The notes beneath the pieces are model-generated. The model saw only the letters and a program-made list of their open reading frames with translations. It ran no database searches and was not told where the DNA came from. Of a stretch of DNA of 64,000 nucleotides, positions 41,748 to 51,173 are shown piece after piece. The position numbers were made by a program, and so were the translations under genes. The stretch lies in contig NZ_CP078078.1 in the NCBI RefSeq assembly GCF_023101205.1, forward strand, positions 62,001 to 126,000, in the 5' to 3' direction. The DNA comes from Microbacterium aurugineum (GTDB lineage: Bacteria > Actinomycetota > Actinomycetes > Actinomycetales > Microbacteriaceae). Numbering within the stretch: position 1 is the first letter of the stretch; each line of letters begins with the position of its first letter.

Positions 41748-43745
41748 ATGATCGACCGAGAACGAGACGCCGAGAGCAAGACCTCAATACCAGGGAAACC
41801 TTCGCCGAAGAAGATCCTGAAAGAAGTGACCCACCCCGCGCTGATCCCCGGGATCGGTGTGGAAGACACGCCCCGTGTGTTCAATACGAACTGGATCGTG
41901 TTCGGCGTCGCCGGCGTGCTCGTGCTGGCGGTCGTGATCTGGGGCTTCCTCGCCCCGGAGAGCATCAGCGCGGCGGGTGCCGCATCGCTCGGATGGGTGA
42001 CGGACAACTTCGGGTGGCTGTTCTCCCTGCTGGCCGTGGTGACGATCGCCTTCATGTTCGTGGTCGGCTACGGCCGCACCGGCGGCGTCCGGCTGGGCGC
42101 CGACGACGAGTCGCCGGAGTTCTCGACCGTGTCGTGGATCGCGATGCTGTTCTCCGCGGGCATGGGGATCGGCCTCCTGTTCTGGGGGCCGGCGGAGCCG
42201 CTGACCTACTTCATGGATCCTCCGCCGGGCTTCACGGCTGCCGAGGGGAGCCGCGACGCGATGCTCGACGCTCTCGCACAGTCGATCCTCCACTGGGGTC
42301 CGATGGCGTGGGCGTTCTACGCGCTCGTCGGTGGGGCGATCGCCTACGCGGCGTATCGAAGAGGCCGCGCTCCACTGATCTCGGCGATCTTCCGGCCGAT
42401 CTTCGGCGAGCGCACCGATGGCTGGATCGGCGCCGTGATCGACGTCTTCGCGATCATCGTGACGCTCTTCGGTACCGGTGTCACGCTCGGCATGGGTGCC
42501 CTTCAGATCGCCAGTGGTGTGGAAGTCGTCACGGGTATCGGGCCGCTCGGTAACACGGGCCTCATCGTCATCATCACGGTCCTCACGGCCGCGTTCGTCG
42601 TCTCCGCCGTCTCCGGCATCAAGCGCGGTATCCGGGCGCTGTCCAACATCAACATGGTGATCGCTGCCGTGATCGGACTGTTCATCTTCATCGCCGGTCC
42701 CACCCTGTTCCTGTTGAACATGATCCCCGCCAGCGTCTCCGCCTTCTTCGGGGAGCTGTGGATCATGCTCACACGCAACCCCGCCCAGAGCGAGGACGCC
42801 GCCGCGTTCATGTCGAGTTGGACGAACTACTACTGGGCCTGGTGGATCTCCTGGACGCCCTTCGTGGGAATGTTCATCGCGAAGATCTCCCGCGGTCGGA
42901 CGCTTCGGGAGTTCGTCACCGTCGTGATCGTCGTGCCGTCGATCGTGTGCGTCGTCTGGTTCGGGATCATGGGCGGGACCACGATGCTGTTCGAGTCCGA
43001 GGGGCGTGGCATCGCGGAGGCGGGGTCGCCGGAAGCGATCCTCTTCGCGGTTCTCGGCGAGCTGCCGTTCGGTGTGGTGCTCTCCGTGCTCGCGATGATC
43101 TCGATCATCCTGTTCTTCGTGACCTCGGCGGATTCCGCTGCGATCGTGATGGGCTCGATGAGCCAGCGCGGCAAACCGGAGCCGTCGACCTGGGTGACGA
43201 TCACGTGGGGGCTTCTGCTCGGCGCGGCAGCACTCGCGCTCCTCCTCGCGGGTGGTCAGACCGCTCTGTCCGGACTGCAATCGATCATGGTGGTGTCGGC
43301 GCTGCCGTTCGCGGTCATCGTGATCGGCATCATGATCGCGTGGGCGAAGGAACTGCGAACGGACCCCTACATGCTGCGTCATCGATACGCGCGTGCGGCG
43401 ATCGCACAGGGAGTGCGTCGCGGGATCGCGGAGCACGGCGACGACTTCGTGTTCGGCGCGACCGAGGTCGCCGCCGACGAAGGTGCGGGCGCGGGGATCG
43501 ACACGGATGATCCTGCCCTGACGGAGTGGTACGAAACCGCCACCGGGCAGATCCCCGTCGTCTCGGCCGAAGACGTCACCCGGACGCTCGAGCCCGGTCG
43601 TATCCAGCCTCGGGGGCCCGGCAATCCCGCCCACACCGCCTCCGGAGACGCCTCCCTGACCGTCGGCGAGAACCGGCGGGAGACTCGACTCCGCGCGCGC
43701 CAGAAGCCGGAGGAGACGACGGGGGACGAGGAGGGTCGCGACTGA
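41748..43745 (+). CDS. BCCT-family transporter (betaine/choline type)
   Basis: 665 residues, 12 TM segments. Family hallmarks: GMGIGLLFWGPAEPL, AFYALVGGAIAYAAYRR, the Trp-rich WAWWISWTPFVGMFIAKISRGRTLREF signature, and TSADSAAIVMGSMS. Imports betaine, choline, carnitine or ectoine with Na+ or H+. A C-terminal cytoplasmic tail of about 110 residues, acidic then Arg-rich, could be an osmosensor as in BetP. AAGGAG lies 7 bases before ATG 41748. A GCGCGG-TT-CCGCGC hairpin upstream (41644-41657) may end the E2 operon. Confidence 0.92.
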   Translation: MIDRERDAESKTSIPGKPSPKKILKEVTHPALIPGIGVEDTPRVFNTNWIVFGVAGVLVLAVVIWGFLAPESISAAGAASLGWVTDNFGWLFSLLAVVTIAFMFVVGYGRTGGVRLGADDESPEFSTVSWIAMLFSAGMGIGLLFWGPAEPLTYFMDPPPGFTAAEGSRDAMLDALAQSILHWGPMAWAFYALVGGAIAYAAYRRGRAPLISAIFRPIFGERTDGWIGAVIDVFAIIVTLFGTGVTLGMGALQIASGVEVVTGIGPLGNTGLIVIITVLTAAFVVSAVSGIKRGIRALSNINMVIAAVIGLFIFIAGPTLFLLNMIPASVSAFFGELWIMLTRNPAQSEDAAAFMSSWTNYYWAWWISWTPFVGMFIAKISRGRTLREFVTVVIVVPSIVCVVWFGIMGGTTMLFESEGRGIAEAGSPEAILFAVLGELPFGVVLSVLAMISIILFFVTSADSAAIVMGSMSQRGKPEPSTWVTITWGLLLGAAALALLLAGGQTALSGLQSIMVVSALPFAVIVIGIMIAWAKELRTDPYMLRHRYARAAIAQGVRRGIAEHGDDFVFGATEVAADEGAGAGIDTDDPALTEWYETATGQIPVVSAEDVTRTLEPGRIQPRGPGNPAHTASGDASLTVGENRRETRLRARQKPEETTGDEEGRD

Positions 43746-43781
43746 CCGCGCGCCGCTCCTCCGCCTTATGCGCTCGCGGCC

Positions 43782-45002
43782 TTACGCGCTCGCGCGGAGG
43801 CGTTCCTCGGCGAGCCGGGGCACGGCGTACTCCCTGGCCGCGCGGCGAGCGGTCGCGACGGCTCCGCGTGAGACGACCTCGGCACCGAGCGTCGAGGCGA
43901 GGATCTCCGGTGCCGGCAGGTGCAGCTCCTCGGGGAGGATGCGCCGGGCGGCGGTCAGCACGGGCTCGATGCTCTCGGCGACCGCTCCGCACACGATGAC
44001 GCGCGCCGGGTCGTACATGCTGCCGAGCACGCCGACGATACGGGCGACGGTGGCGCCGACACGAGAGGTGACCAGCTCGGCATCCGGGTCACCCGACGCG
44101 GCGAGGGTGAGCACGAGGCGGGGATCGATGCGGTCTGCTGCGACGAGGCGTCCGACCGCGCTGTCCGCCGCGATCTCGCCCTCATCCACCGCCGCCCGCA
44201 CCTGATCCTCCACCGCGTAGCGGAGTCCGAACGCCGACCCGACGCCCACGATGTGGTCGAACACGACGCCCTCGCCGACGCCGCCGTGCGCGCCGTGCAG
44301 CACGTGGCCGTCGACCACCACGCCGCCGCCGAATCTCTCGCTCGCGAGCAGAGCGACGTAGTCGCGGCATCCGATCGCCGCTCCCTCCGTCCCCTCGGCG
44401 ATCGCGGCGAGCTGCGCATCGTTCTTGATCTGCACGACGGGAGCCCAGTCGCGCAGGGCCTCGGCGAGGCCGGGGTTGGTGCGCTCCCAGAAGCCGTCGG
44501 GGTGCGGAGGGGACACACCATCGCGGTTCACGGGCGCCGCGACGCCGACGCACAGCGCGAGCACCCGGTCGGGCGTCACCTCGGCTTCGGTGAGTGCGTC
44601 GCCGAGGCGTTCGAGGATCGTCGCGCGTCGTTCGTCGGCCGACTGCGAGGGCGTGAACTCCAGGCGGTGGTGCACGAGCGTGCGGTCGAGGGGGTCGGCC
44701 ACGGTGACGGCGAGGTGGGTGTCTCCCGCATCCACGCCGATCACGACCCCGAGGTCGGGGGCCAAGACGAAGCGCCGCGAGGGTCTGCCGGAGCGGTACG
44801 CGCCGACCGCGCGGGCGTTCGGAAGCTCGCACAGCACGGCGGCCCCGACCAGGGTGTCGATCGCGTCGATGGCCGTCGAGCGGGTCAGGGAGGTGCCCGC
44901 CATCGCCTCGGTCGCGGTGAACTCGCCGGCCGTCCAGGCGAAGTCGAGGACCGCCCCCACGCTCGCGCGGCCGGTGCCCAGGTCTGCGGAGACTTCTGTC
45001 AC
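43782..45002 (-). CDS. ROK-family transcriptional regulator
   Basis: 406 residues: a winged HTH (AGEFTATEAMAGTSLTRSTAIDAIDTLV, residues about 20-75) followed by a ROK kinase-like domain with VIGVDAGDTHLAVTVAD (phosphate 1) and GHVLHGAHGGVGEGVVFDHI. The CxCGxxGC zinc motif of sugar kinases is missing, so it is a regulator, probably of the divergent alpha-glucoside operon. GTG 45002 has GGGAGG upstream. Confidence 0.9.
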   Translation of the reverse strand: MTEVSADLGTGRASVGAVLDFAWTAGEFTATEAMAGTSLTRSTAIDAIDTLVGAAVLCELPNARAVGAYRSGRPSRRFVLAPDLGVVIGVDAGDTHLAVTVADPLDRTLVHHRLEFTPSQSADERRATILERLGDALTEAEVTPDRVLALCVGVAAPVNRDGVSPPHPDGFWERTNPGLAEALRDWAPVVQIKNDAQLAAIAEGTEGAAIGCRDYVALLASERFGGGVVVDGHVLHGAHGGVGEGVVFDHIVGVGSAFGLRYAVEDQVRAAVDEGEIAADSAVGRLVAADRIDPRLVLTLAASGDPDAELVTSRVGATVARIVGVLGSMYDPARVIVCGAVAESIEPVLTAARRILPEELHLPAPEILASTLGAEVVSRGAVATARRAAREYAVPRLAEERLRASA

Positions 45003-45046
45003 GACACTTGACCTCCCTGTCTTCTCAATGAGAGAGTACCGTTCGA

Positions 45047-45077
45047 CAGAGTAAATTCGCTCACTAGATTTAGTCTG
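45047..45077. promoter_or_regulatory. Candidate ROK operator
   Basis: CAGAGTAAAT (45047-45056) and ATTTAGTCTG (45068-45077) form an AT-rich inverted repeat (9 of 10 pairs) between the divergent ROK gene and the binding-protein gene. AT-rich symmetry is typical of NagC/XylR-type sites. Confidence 0.6.
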
Positions 45078-45103
45078 TGGATTTATATATCGGAAGGACG
45101 ACG

Positions 45104-46423
45104 GTGTCTGAGAGACGAACACGAGCGGCCCGAGCGGTGGCCGCAGCCCTGGGGGTCACCCTGGTCGGCACGGCGCTCGCCGGATGCGCCCCCGGCTCAG
45201 GAGCGGAGACCATCCGCTTCACCTTCAGCAAGCGCGAGGCGATCGAATTCATGACCGCCCTCGTCGCCGAGTACAACGCGTCGCAGAGCGACGTGCGGGT
45301 CGAGATCGACACCTAGGGGGTCGATGTCGTCTCGGCGAGCTTCGTGCGGGGCAATCCGCCCGACATCATGCTCGCCAACTACAACTACGAGATCGCCCGT
45401 TTCGTGCAGCGCTGCGCCCTCACCGATCTGTCCGAGACAGACGCGGCCGCGGACATCCGCGACGACCTGCAGCCGCTCATGGATCAGTACGGCTCCTGCG
45501 AGGGGCGGACGAGTGCTCTGCCGTATTCGGTGATGGCCGCATCGGTCATCTACAACAAGGAGATCTTCCAGGCGCAGGGTCTCGAGGTTCCGCAGACCTG
45601 GGACGAGCTGCTCGCGGTGTGCGACCAGCTGAAGGCCGCCGGCATCGACCCGTTCTACGGCACGTTCAAGGACGACTGGACCGTGGGGCAGGGCTGGTAC
45701 GACTACACCGCGGGCGGCTCGGTCGACGTGATCGAGTTCTTCGACGCCCTCGCGGACGAGGGGGCGGAGGTGGGGCCCGACTCCGAGGTCTCGTTCTCGA
45801 AGGACTTCGCCGAGCCGATGGACAAGATGATGCAGCTCGCGAACGACTACACGAACGCGGATGCGCCGAGCCGCGGCTACGGCGACGGCAACCTGGCCTT
45901 CGCCAAGGGGGAGGCCGCGATGTACCTGCAGGGGCCGTGGGCGTTCAGTGAGATCGCGAAGACCGCGCCGGATCTGCAGCTGGGCACTTTCCCGCTGCCG
46001 ATGACCGATGATCCGGACGACCTCGGCGTGCGTGTGAACATGGACCTCGCCGCGATGATCCCGGAGGGCTCCCGTCACAAGGAGGCCGCCCGGGACTTCC
46101 TCGAGTTCCTCTACGAGCCCCGGAACATCGAGGAGTACAACGCCTCGCAGCTGGGCTTCACCCCGACGAAGGGGGCGCCGGCTCCGGACGACCCCCGTGT
46201 CGAGGGGATGATCGAGTACTACGACGAGGGCCAGATCTATCAGGGCCCGTCGGTGCTCGTTCCCAAGACCCTCCCGATCTTCAACTACGCGCAGGCGATG
46301 GTGCTCGGGGCCTCGCCGACCTCCATCCTGCGCACGATGGACGCGGACTGGGCCCGTATCGCCTTCCGTGCGCCGATCCCCTCGACCCAGGACAACGCCG
46401 CCGGTGAGGAGGGCGCATCATGA
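45104..46423 (+). pseudogene. Alpha-glucoside ABC binding lipoprotein with in-frame amber stop
   Basis: The frame runs from GTG 45104 (GGAAGGA 6 bases upstream) through a signal peptide with lipobox TALAGC to a TAG at 45314-45316, codon 71, then continues unbroken in the same frame to 46423, for 439 codons in all. The residues on both sides (FTFSKREAIEFMTALVAEYN before, SFVRGNPPDIMLANYNYEI after) join as one family 1 binding protein. A restart at GTG 45344 would lack the signal peptide. Either a recent nonsense mutation, a suppressed codon or a sequencing error. The downstream permeases and glucosidase are intact. Confidence 0.85.
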
Positions 46424-47358
46424 GCACCACGACGACCCCCTCGGCGTCGGACAGCACGACCGTCATCGTGACGGGCGGCGACCGGAAGCTCCGGCGGCAC
46501 ACGCGTCGCGTCGAGCCGATCTACTACCTGTTCCTGCTGCCCACGCTGGTGCTCTTCACGCTCGCGATCACGATGCCGGGCGTCATCGGCATCTTCTTCA
46601 GCTTCACGGACTCGATCGGCATCGGGGAGTGGAGCTTCAACGGGCTGACGAACTACATCGCCCTGTTCAGTGATCCGTCGATCCTGCAGAGCTACCTGTT
46701 CACGTTCGGGTTCTCGATCGCCACGGTCGTCGTCGTGAACGTGGTCGCGTTCCTGCTGGCGGTCGGGCTCACCTCGCGCATCCGGTTCAAGACGGGCTTG
46801 CGGACGATCTTCGTCATCCCGATGGTGATCTCGGGCATCATCATCGCCTACGTCTTCAACTTCCTGTTCTCGAACTCGATCCCTGCGGCGGGAGCGGCGG
46901 CCGGCATCCCGTGGCTCGAGACGAGCCTGCTCGCCAATCCGGACCTCGCCTGGATCGCCATCGTGATCGTCACGGCCTGGCAGGCCGTGCCCGGGACACT
47001 GCTGATCTACATCGCCGGCCTCTTGTCCGTCCCCGGCGAGGTGTACGAGGCGGCGAGCATCGACGGGGCCAGCAAGGCGCAACAGCTCACCCGCATCACG
47101 CTCCCACTCGTCGCGGGCTACGTCGTGATCAACGTGATCCTCGGGTTCAAGGGCTTCCTGAACGCCTACGACATCATCGTCGGCCTCACCAACGGAGGTC
47201 CGGGCACGTCCACCCGCAGCGTCGCGATGACGATCATCGCGGGCTTCAACGGCGGCGACTACGCCTACCAGATGGCCAACGCGACCATCTTCTTCATCGT
47301 CGCCGTGCTCATCTCCCTCCTCCAGCTGTCGCTGACGCGCGGAAGGAACGCACTCTGA
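46420..47358 (+). CDS. ABC alpha-glucoside permease (MalF type)
   Basis: 312 residues, six TM segments, EAA loop EVYEAASIDGASKAQQLTRITLP. ATGA overlap with the binding-protein gene. Imports an oligosaccharide with the next permease and an ATPase encoded elsewhere. Confidence 0.92.
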   Translation: MSTTTTPSASDSTTVIVTGGDRKLRRHTRRVEPIYYLFLLPTLVLFTLAITMPGVIGIFFSFTDSIGIGEWSFNGLTNYIALFSDPSILQSYLFTFGFSIATVVVVNVVAFLLAVGLTSRIRFKTGLRTIFVIPMVISGIIIAYVFNFLFSNSIPAAGAAAGIPWLETSLLANPDLAWIAIVIVTAWQAVPGTLLIYIAGLLSVPGEVYEAASIDGASKAQQLTRITLPLVAGYVVINVILGFKGFLNAYDIIVGLTNGGPGTSTRSVAMTIIAGFNGGDYAYQMANATIFFIVAVLISLLQLSLTRGRNAL

Positions 47359-48236
47359 TGTCGACGCAGACACTCACCACCATCCCCACCTCGGGCAAGA
47401 AGCCGCGCGTGCGCATGGAGCGCGTGAACTGGTCGGGCACGGTCATCCTGATCCTGTGCGCGGTCACCGTCCTCCTGCCCCTGTACGTGACCATCTCGAT
47501 GGCGCTCAAGACCACCGGGCAGGCGGTCGACGGCAACGCCTTCTCGCTCCCGGCCCCGTTCAGCTTCGACGGCTTCGTCGAGGCGTGGACGCTGACGAAG
47601 TTCCCCGTCGGCGCGGGAATCTCCCTGCTGGTCACCGCCGGTACGGTGACCGCGACGATCGTGCTGGCCGCGTTCGCGTCCTACGCGATCGTGCGCAACT
47701 GGGACCGTCGGTTGTTCCGCTACTCGTTCTTCTACCTGCTCGCGGCGATGTTCATCCCGTTCCCCGTCGTGGCGCTGCCGCAGATCCAGCTCACCGGACG
47801 CGTCGGACTCGACAACCCGTTCGGGGTGATCATCCTCGCGACCATGTTCCAGCTGAGCTTCAGCGTGCTGCTGTTCACCGCGTTCCTGCGGTCGATCCCG
47901 ATCGAGCTCGAGGAGAGCGCCCGCATCGACGGCGCCACGACCTGGCAGACGTTCTGGAAGCTGATCTTTCCGCTGCTCGCGCCGATGAGCGCGACCGTCG
48001 GCATCTTCGCCTTCCTCTACGCCTGGAACGACTTCATGATGCCGTCGCTCATCATCGCCGATCCGGCGCTGCAGACACTGCCCGTGCGGCAGAACCTGTT
48101 CCAGAACCAGTTCAGCAACAACTACAACGTCGCCTTCGCCTCGTACCTGATGGCGATGGCACCCGCGATCGTGGCCTACCTGTTCACCCAGAGATGGGTC
48201 ATGGAGGGCGTCACGCAGGGTGCCGTCAAGGGCTGA
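47358..48236 (+). CDS. ABC alpha-glucoside permease (MalG type)
   Basis: 292 residues, six TM segments, EAA loop ELEESARIDGATTWQTFWKLIFP. Start overlaps the previous stop by one base (TGATG). Second permease of the importer. Confidence 0.92.
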   Translation: MSTQTLTTIPTSGKKPRVRMERVNWSGTVILILCAVTVLLPLYVTISMALKTTGQAVDGNAFSLPAPFSFDGFVEAWTLTKFPVGAGISLLVTAGTVTATIVLAAFASYAIVRNWDRRLFRYSFFYLLAAMFIPFPVVALPQIQLTGRVGLDNPFGVIILATMFQLSFSVLLFTAFLRSIPIELEESARIDGATTWQTFWKLIFPLLAPMSATVGIFAFLYAWNDFMMPSLIIADPALQTLPVRQNLFQNQFSNNYNVAFASYLMAMAPAIVAYLFTQRWVMEGVTQGAVKG

Positions 48237-48298
48237 CCACCTCCTCGAACGACACGAACCACCGGAACCACCGGAAACACAGAAGGAGTCCTCCTCTC

Positions 48299-49987
48299 AT
48301 GACCGACGCGCTTCTCGCCGAGACCCGCACCGCCGAAGATGCCGCCTGGTGGCGTCAGGCCGCCGTCTACCAGATCTATCCGCGCAGCTTCGCGGACGCG
48401 AACGGCGACGGCATCGGCGACATCCCGGGCATCGTCTCCCGGGCCGACTATCTCCGCGACCTCGGCATCGATGCGGTCTGGCTCAGCCCGTTTTACCCCT
48501 CGGCGCTCGCCGACGGCGGGTACGACGTCGCCGACTACCGCGACGTCGATCCGCGGCTCGGCACACTCGCCGACTTCGACGACATGGTCGAGGCGCTGCA
48601 CTCCCGCGGCATCCGCGTGATCGTCGACATCGTCCCGAACCACTCGTCCGACCAGCACGAGTGGTTCCAGGAGGCGCTCGCCGCCGGTCGGGGATCGGCC
48701 GCGCGCGAGCGCTACATCTTCCGTGAGGGCAGTGGCCCCGACGGATCCGAGCCGCCGACCGACTGGGACTCGGTGTTCGGTGGCAGTGCGTGGGAGCGCG
48801 TGGCGGATGGGCAGTGGTACCTGCACAACTTCGCCGTCGAACAGCCCGACCTGAACTGGGATCACCCCGAGGTGCGCGCCGACTTCCTGAAGACGCTGCG
48901 CTTCTGGTCGGACCGCGGCGTCGACGGGTTCCGCATCGACGTCGCCCACATGCTCACGAAGGACCTCAGCGAGCCGCTGCCCTCGCGCGCCGAACTCGAC
49001 GCGATGGACCGCACCTCGGGCACGCATCCGATGATCGACCGCGACGACGTGCACGAGATCTACGCCGAGTGGCGTGCGGTCTTCAACGAGTACGACCCGC
49101 CCCGCACCGCCGTCGCCGAGGCCTGGGTCGAGACCCCGGAACGCCGTGCGAAGTACGCCTCGGCCGAGGGGCTCGGGCAGGCGTTCAACTTCGACCTGCT
49201 GGTCGCCGACTTCGACGCCGCGCAGTTCCGGAGCATCATCGCCGACAACCTGCAGCAGGCGGGGGCCACCGGATCGTCGACCACCTGGGTGCTGTCGAAC
49301 CACGATGTCACGCGTCACGCCACCCGCTACGGACTTCCGGCGCTGAACGGCCGTCCGGTCAAGCAGGGCACCGGGTGGGTGAAGGCCGGCGGGCCGGCTG
49401 AGGCGCTGGACCGTGAGGGCGGACTCCGCCGGGCGCACGCCGCGACTCTTCTGCTGCTCGGCCTCCCCGGCAGCACGTACCTCTACCAGGGGGAGGAGCT
49501 CGGACTCCACGAGGTCGCGCAGATCACGCCCGAGCAGCGTCAGGACCCCGGCTTCTTCCGCGGCGCCGAGTTCGACGGACTGGGCCGTGACGGATGCCGC
49601 GTGCCGCTGCCGTGGACGGCGGAGGGTTCCTCGCACGGCTTCGGTGCCGCGGGCTCGCACCTTCCGCAGCCGGAGTGGTTCGCGGAGTACGCGGTCGACG
49701 TGGAAGCGGCGGATCCGTCGTCGACACTGTCGCTGTACCGGGAGGCCCTGCGCCTGCGGCATCTGCTGCAGACCGACGAGGCCCTGGAGTGGATCGAGAC
49801 CGGGCGCGACGACGTGCTGCACTTCGCCCGGCCGAACGGATGGCAGGTGGTGTCGAACTTCGGCACGGCCCCGTTCGACCTTGGTGCGGACGCCGCCGAC
49901 GTGGTCCTCTCGAGTGCCCCCCTCGACGGTTTCGTGCTTCCCGGCGAGGCCACAGCCTGGATCGCTCCGGCGCGCCTGCTCGGCTAG
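48299..49987 (+). CDS. GH13 alpha-glucosidase
   Basis: 562-residue retaining glucosidase: VYQIYPRSFADANGDGIGD opening, region I DIVPNHSSD, region II GFRIDVAHM (nucleophile Asp), region III VAEAWVE (acid/base Glu), region IV LSNHDVTRH (Asp). QPDLNWDHPEVR is typical of the oligo-1,6-glucosidase/alpha-glucosidase branch. No signal peptide: cleaves imported maltose-, sucrose- or trehalose-like sugars. AAGGAG lies 11 bases before ATG 48299. Last gene of the operon. Confidence 0.92.
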   Translation: MTDALLAETRTAEDAAWWRQAAVYQIYPRSFADANGDGIGDIPGIVSRADYLRDLGIDAVWLSPFYPSALADGGYDVADYRDVDPRLGTLADFDDMVEALHSRGIRVIVDIVPNHSSDQHEWFQEALAAGRGSAARERYIFREGSGPDGSEPPTDWDSVFGGSAWERVADGQWYLHNFAVEQPDLNWDHPEVRADFLKTLRFWSDRGVDGFRIDVAHMLTKDLSEPLPSRAELDAMDRTSGTHPMIDRDDVHEIYAEWRAVFNEYDPPRTAVAEAWVETPERRAKYASAEGLGQAFNFDLLVADFDAAQFRSIIADNLQQAGATGSSTTWVLSNHDVTRHATRYGLPALNGRPVKQGTGWVKAGGPAEALDREGGLRRAHAATLLLLGLPGSTYLYQGEELGLHEVAQITPEQRQDPGFFRGAEFDGLGRDGCRVPLPWTAEGSSHGFGAAGSHLPQPEWFAEYAVDVEAADPSSTLSLYREALRLRHLLQTDEALEWIETGRDDVLHFARPNGWQVVSNFGTAPFDLGADAADVVLSSAPLDGFVLPGEATAWIAPARLLG

Positions 49988-49988
49988 C

Positions 49989-50045
49989 GACCCCCGCCTG
50001 TCGTCGAGACCCCCGTCTGGCGCCGAGACCCCCGTCTGTCGTCGC
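49989..50045. repeat. 19-bp tandem repeat, three units
   Basis: GACCCCCGCCTGTCGTCGA, GACCCCCGTCTGGCGCCGA and GACCCCCGTCTGTCGTCGC follow one another (49989, 50008, 50027) right after the glucosidase stop codon. Confidence 0.85.
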
Positions 50046-50067
50046 GCGTCAGCGGGGGTCTCGGCGC
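50020..50067. terminator. Terminator-like hairpin after the glucosidase operon
   Basis: A perfect 15-bp stem (GCGCCGAGACCCCCG at 50020-50034, complement at 50053-50067) with an 18-base loop. The left arm falls inside the tandem repeat. No T-run. Confidence 0.6.
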
Positions 50068-50115
50068 GCATGGGGGGCGTGGACGGCAGGAAAAGGAGAG
50101 GCTGGACTCTCAGTT

Positions 50116-50144
50116 TGATAATGGTTCTCATTAGCGTTTAGAGT
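50116..50144 (+). promoter_or_regulatory. Zur box and promoter of the znu operon
   Basis: TGATAATGGTTCTCA (50116-50130) fits TGA-N-AAT-G/A-TT-N-TCA, the actinobacterial Zur pattern. A TAGAGT -10 at 50139-50144 ends 6 bases before ATG 50151. The box covers the -35 region, so zinc-loaded Zur would repress. Confidence 0.8.
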
Positions 50145-50150
50145 GGGAGC

Positions 50151-51173
50151 ATGAAGAAGCCCGTCCTTGTCCTCGCCCTCGCATCCGTTGCCGCCCTCAC
50201 GCTGGCCGGATGCTCCACCCCCGCCGAGGGGGAGGGCGACGACGGCACCATCACGGTCGTCGCGAGCACGAACGTCTACGGGGACATCGCGTCGCAGATC
50301 GGCGGTGACCGCGTCGATGTGCAGTCGATCATCACCTCCGCCTCGCAGGACCCGCATTCCTACGAGGCGAGTGCCCGCGACCGGCTCACGGTGCAGAAGG
50401 CCGACCTGGTGATCGAGAACGGCGGGGGATACGACGCCTTCATCGACACGCTGCTGCAGGATGCGAAGGACCCGCACGTCATCACGGCCGTCGAGTACTC
50501 GCACGACTTCCCCGGCAATGAGGGCCACGACGACGAAGCGGACCACGACCACGCCGACGAGTCCGCCACCGATGCGCCCGAGGAAGAGGGCCACGACCAC
50601 GATCATGCCGAGGGTGAAGAGGGTCATGAGGGGCACGACCACATCGAGGGCTTCAACGAGCACGTCTGGTTCGACCCGCACACCATGATCCACGTCGTCG
50701 AGGCGATCAGCGAGGAGCTGGCCGAGCTCGACCCCGACGGGGCGAAGGACTTCACGGCCAACGCCGACGACCTCATCGCCGACCTGGAGGGCTTCGAGGC
50801 CGACCTCGAGGGCATCAAGGCGGACGCCGCGGGTGTCGAGGTCTTCATCACCGAGCCGCTGCCCGGGTACCTCGCCGCGGCTGCGGGCCTGACCGACGTC
50901 ACCCCGGGAGGATTCGCGGAGTCCGTGGAAGAGGGCACCGATGTCGCGCCCGCCGTCCTGCTCGAAGCGCTCGATGTGATCGGCAGCGGCACGGTGGGCG
51001 CTCTGCTGACCAACGCTCAGACCGGTGGTGCGGAGACCGAGCGCGTCGAGGCCGCGGCCGAGGAGGCCGGCATCCCCGTCGTCGCCTTCACGGAGCTGCT
51101 CGAGGACGGATCGTCGTACTCTGAGTGGATGAGTGACGCGATCCAGAGCCTCGCCGCCGCCGTCGAGTCGTGA
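50151..51173 (+). CDS. znuA: Zinc ABC transporter binding lipoprotein
   Basis: 340-residue cluster A-I binding protein. Lipobox LTLAGC (Cys21). Mature start VVASTNVYGDIASQIGGD; metal ligands likely include His in DPHSYEAS and in NEHVWFDPHT, and Glu/Asp in the C-lobe. Residues about 116-165 form a long His/Asp/Glu-rich loop (repeats of HDH, GHEGHDH), the hallmark of zinc rather than manganese carriers. First gene of znuACB under a Zur box. Confidence 0.92.
   Translation: MKKPVLVLALASVAALTLAGCSTPAEGEGDDGTITVVASTNVYGDIASQIGGDRVDVQSIITSASQDPHSYEASARDRLTVQKADLVIENGGGYDAFIDTLLQDAKDPHVITAVEYSHDFPGNEGHDDEADHDHADESATDAPEEEGHDHDHAEGEEGHEGHDHIEGFNEHVWFDPHTMIHVVEAISEELAELDPDGAKDFTANADDLIADLEGFEADLEGIKADAAGVEVFITEPLPGYLAAAAGLTDVTPGGFAESVEEGTDVAPAVLLEALDVIGSGTVGALLTNAQTGGAETERVEAAAEEAGIPVVAFTELLEDGSSYSEWMSDAIQSLAAAVES

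Noticed and set aside
43782..45002. Sugar kinase function for the ROK protein
   Set aside because: It has an N-terminal winged HTH and lacks the CxCGxxGC zinc motif, so a regulator is favoured.
45344..46423. Separate gene starting at GTG after the amber codon
   Set aside because: No ribosome site, no signal peptide, and it begins inside a binding-protein fold whose N-terminal part lies upstream in the same frame; treated as one interrupted gene.
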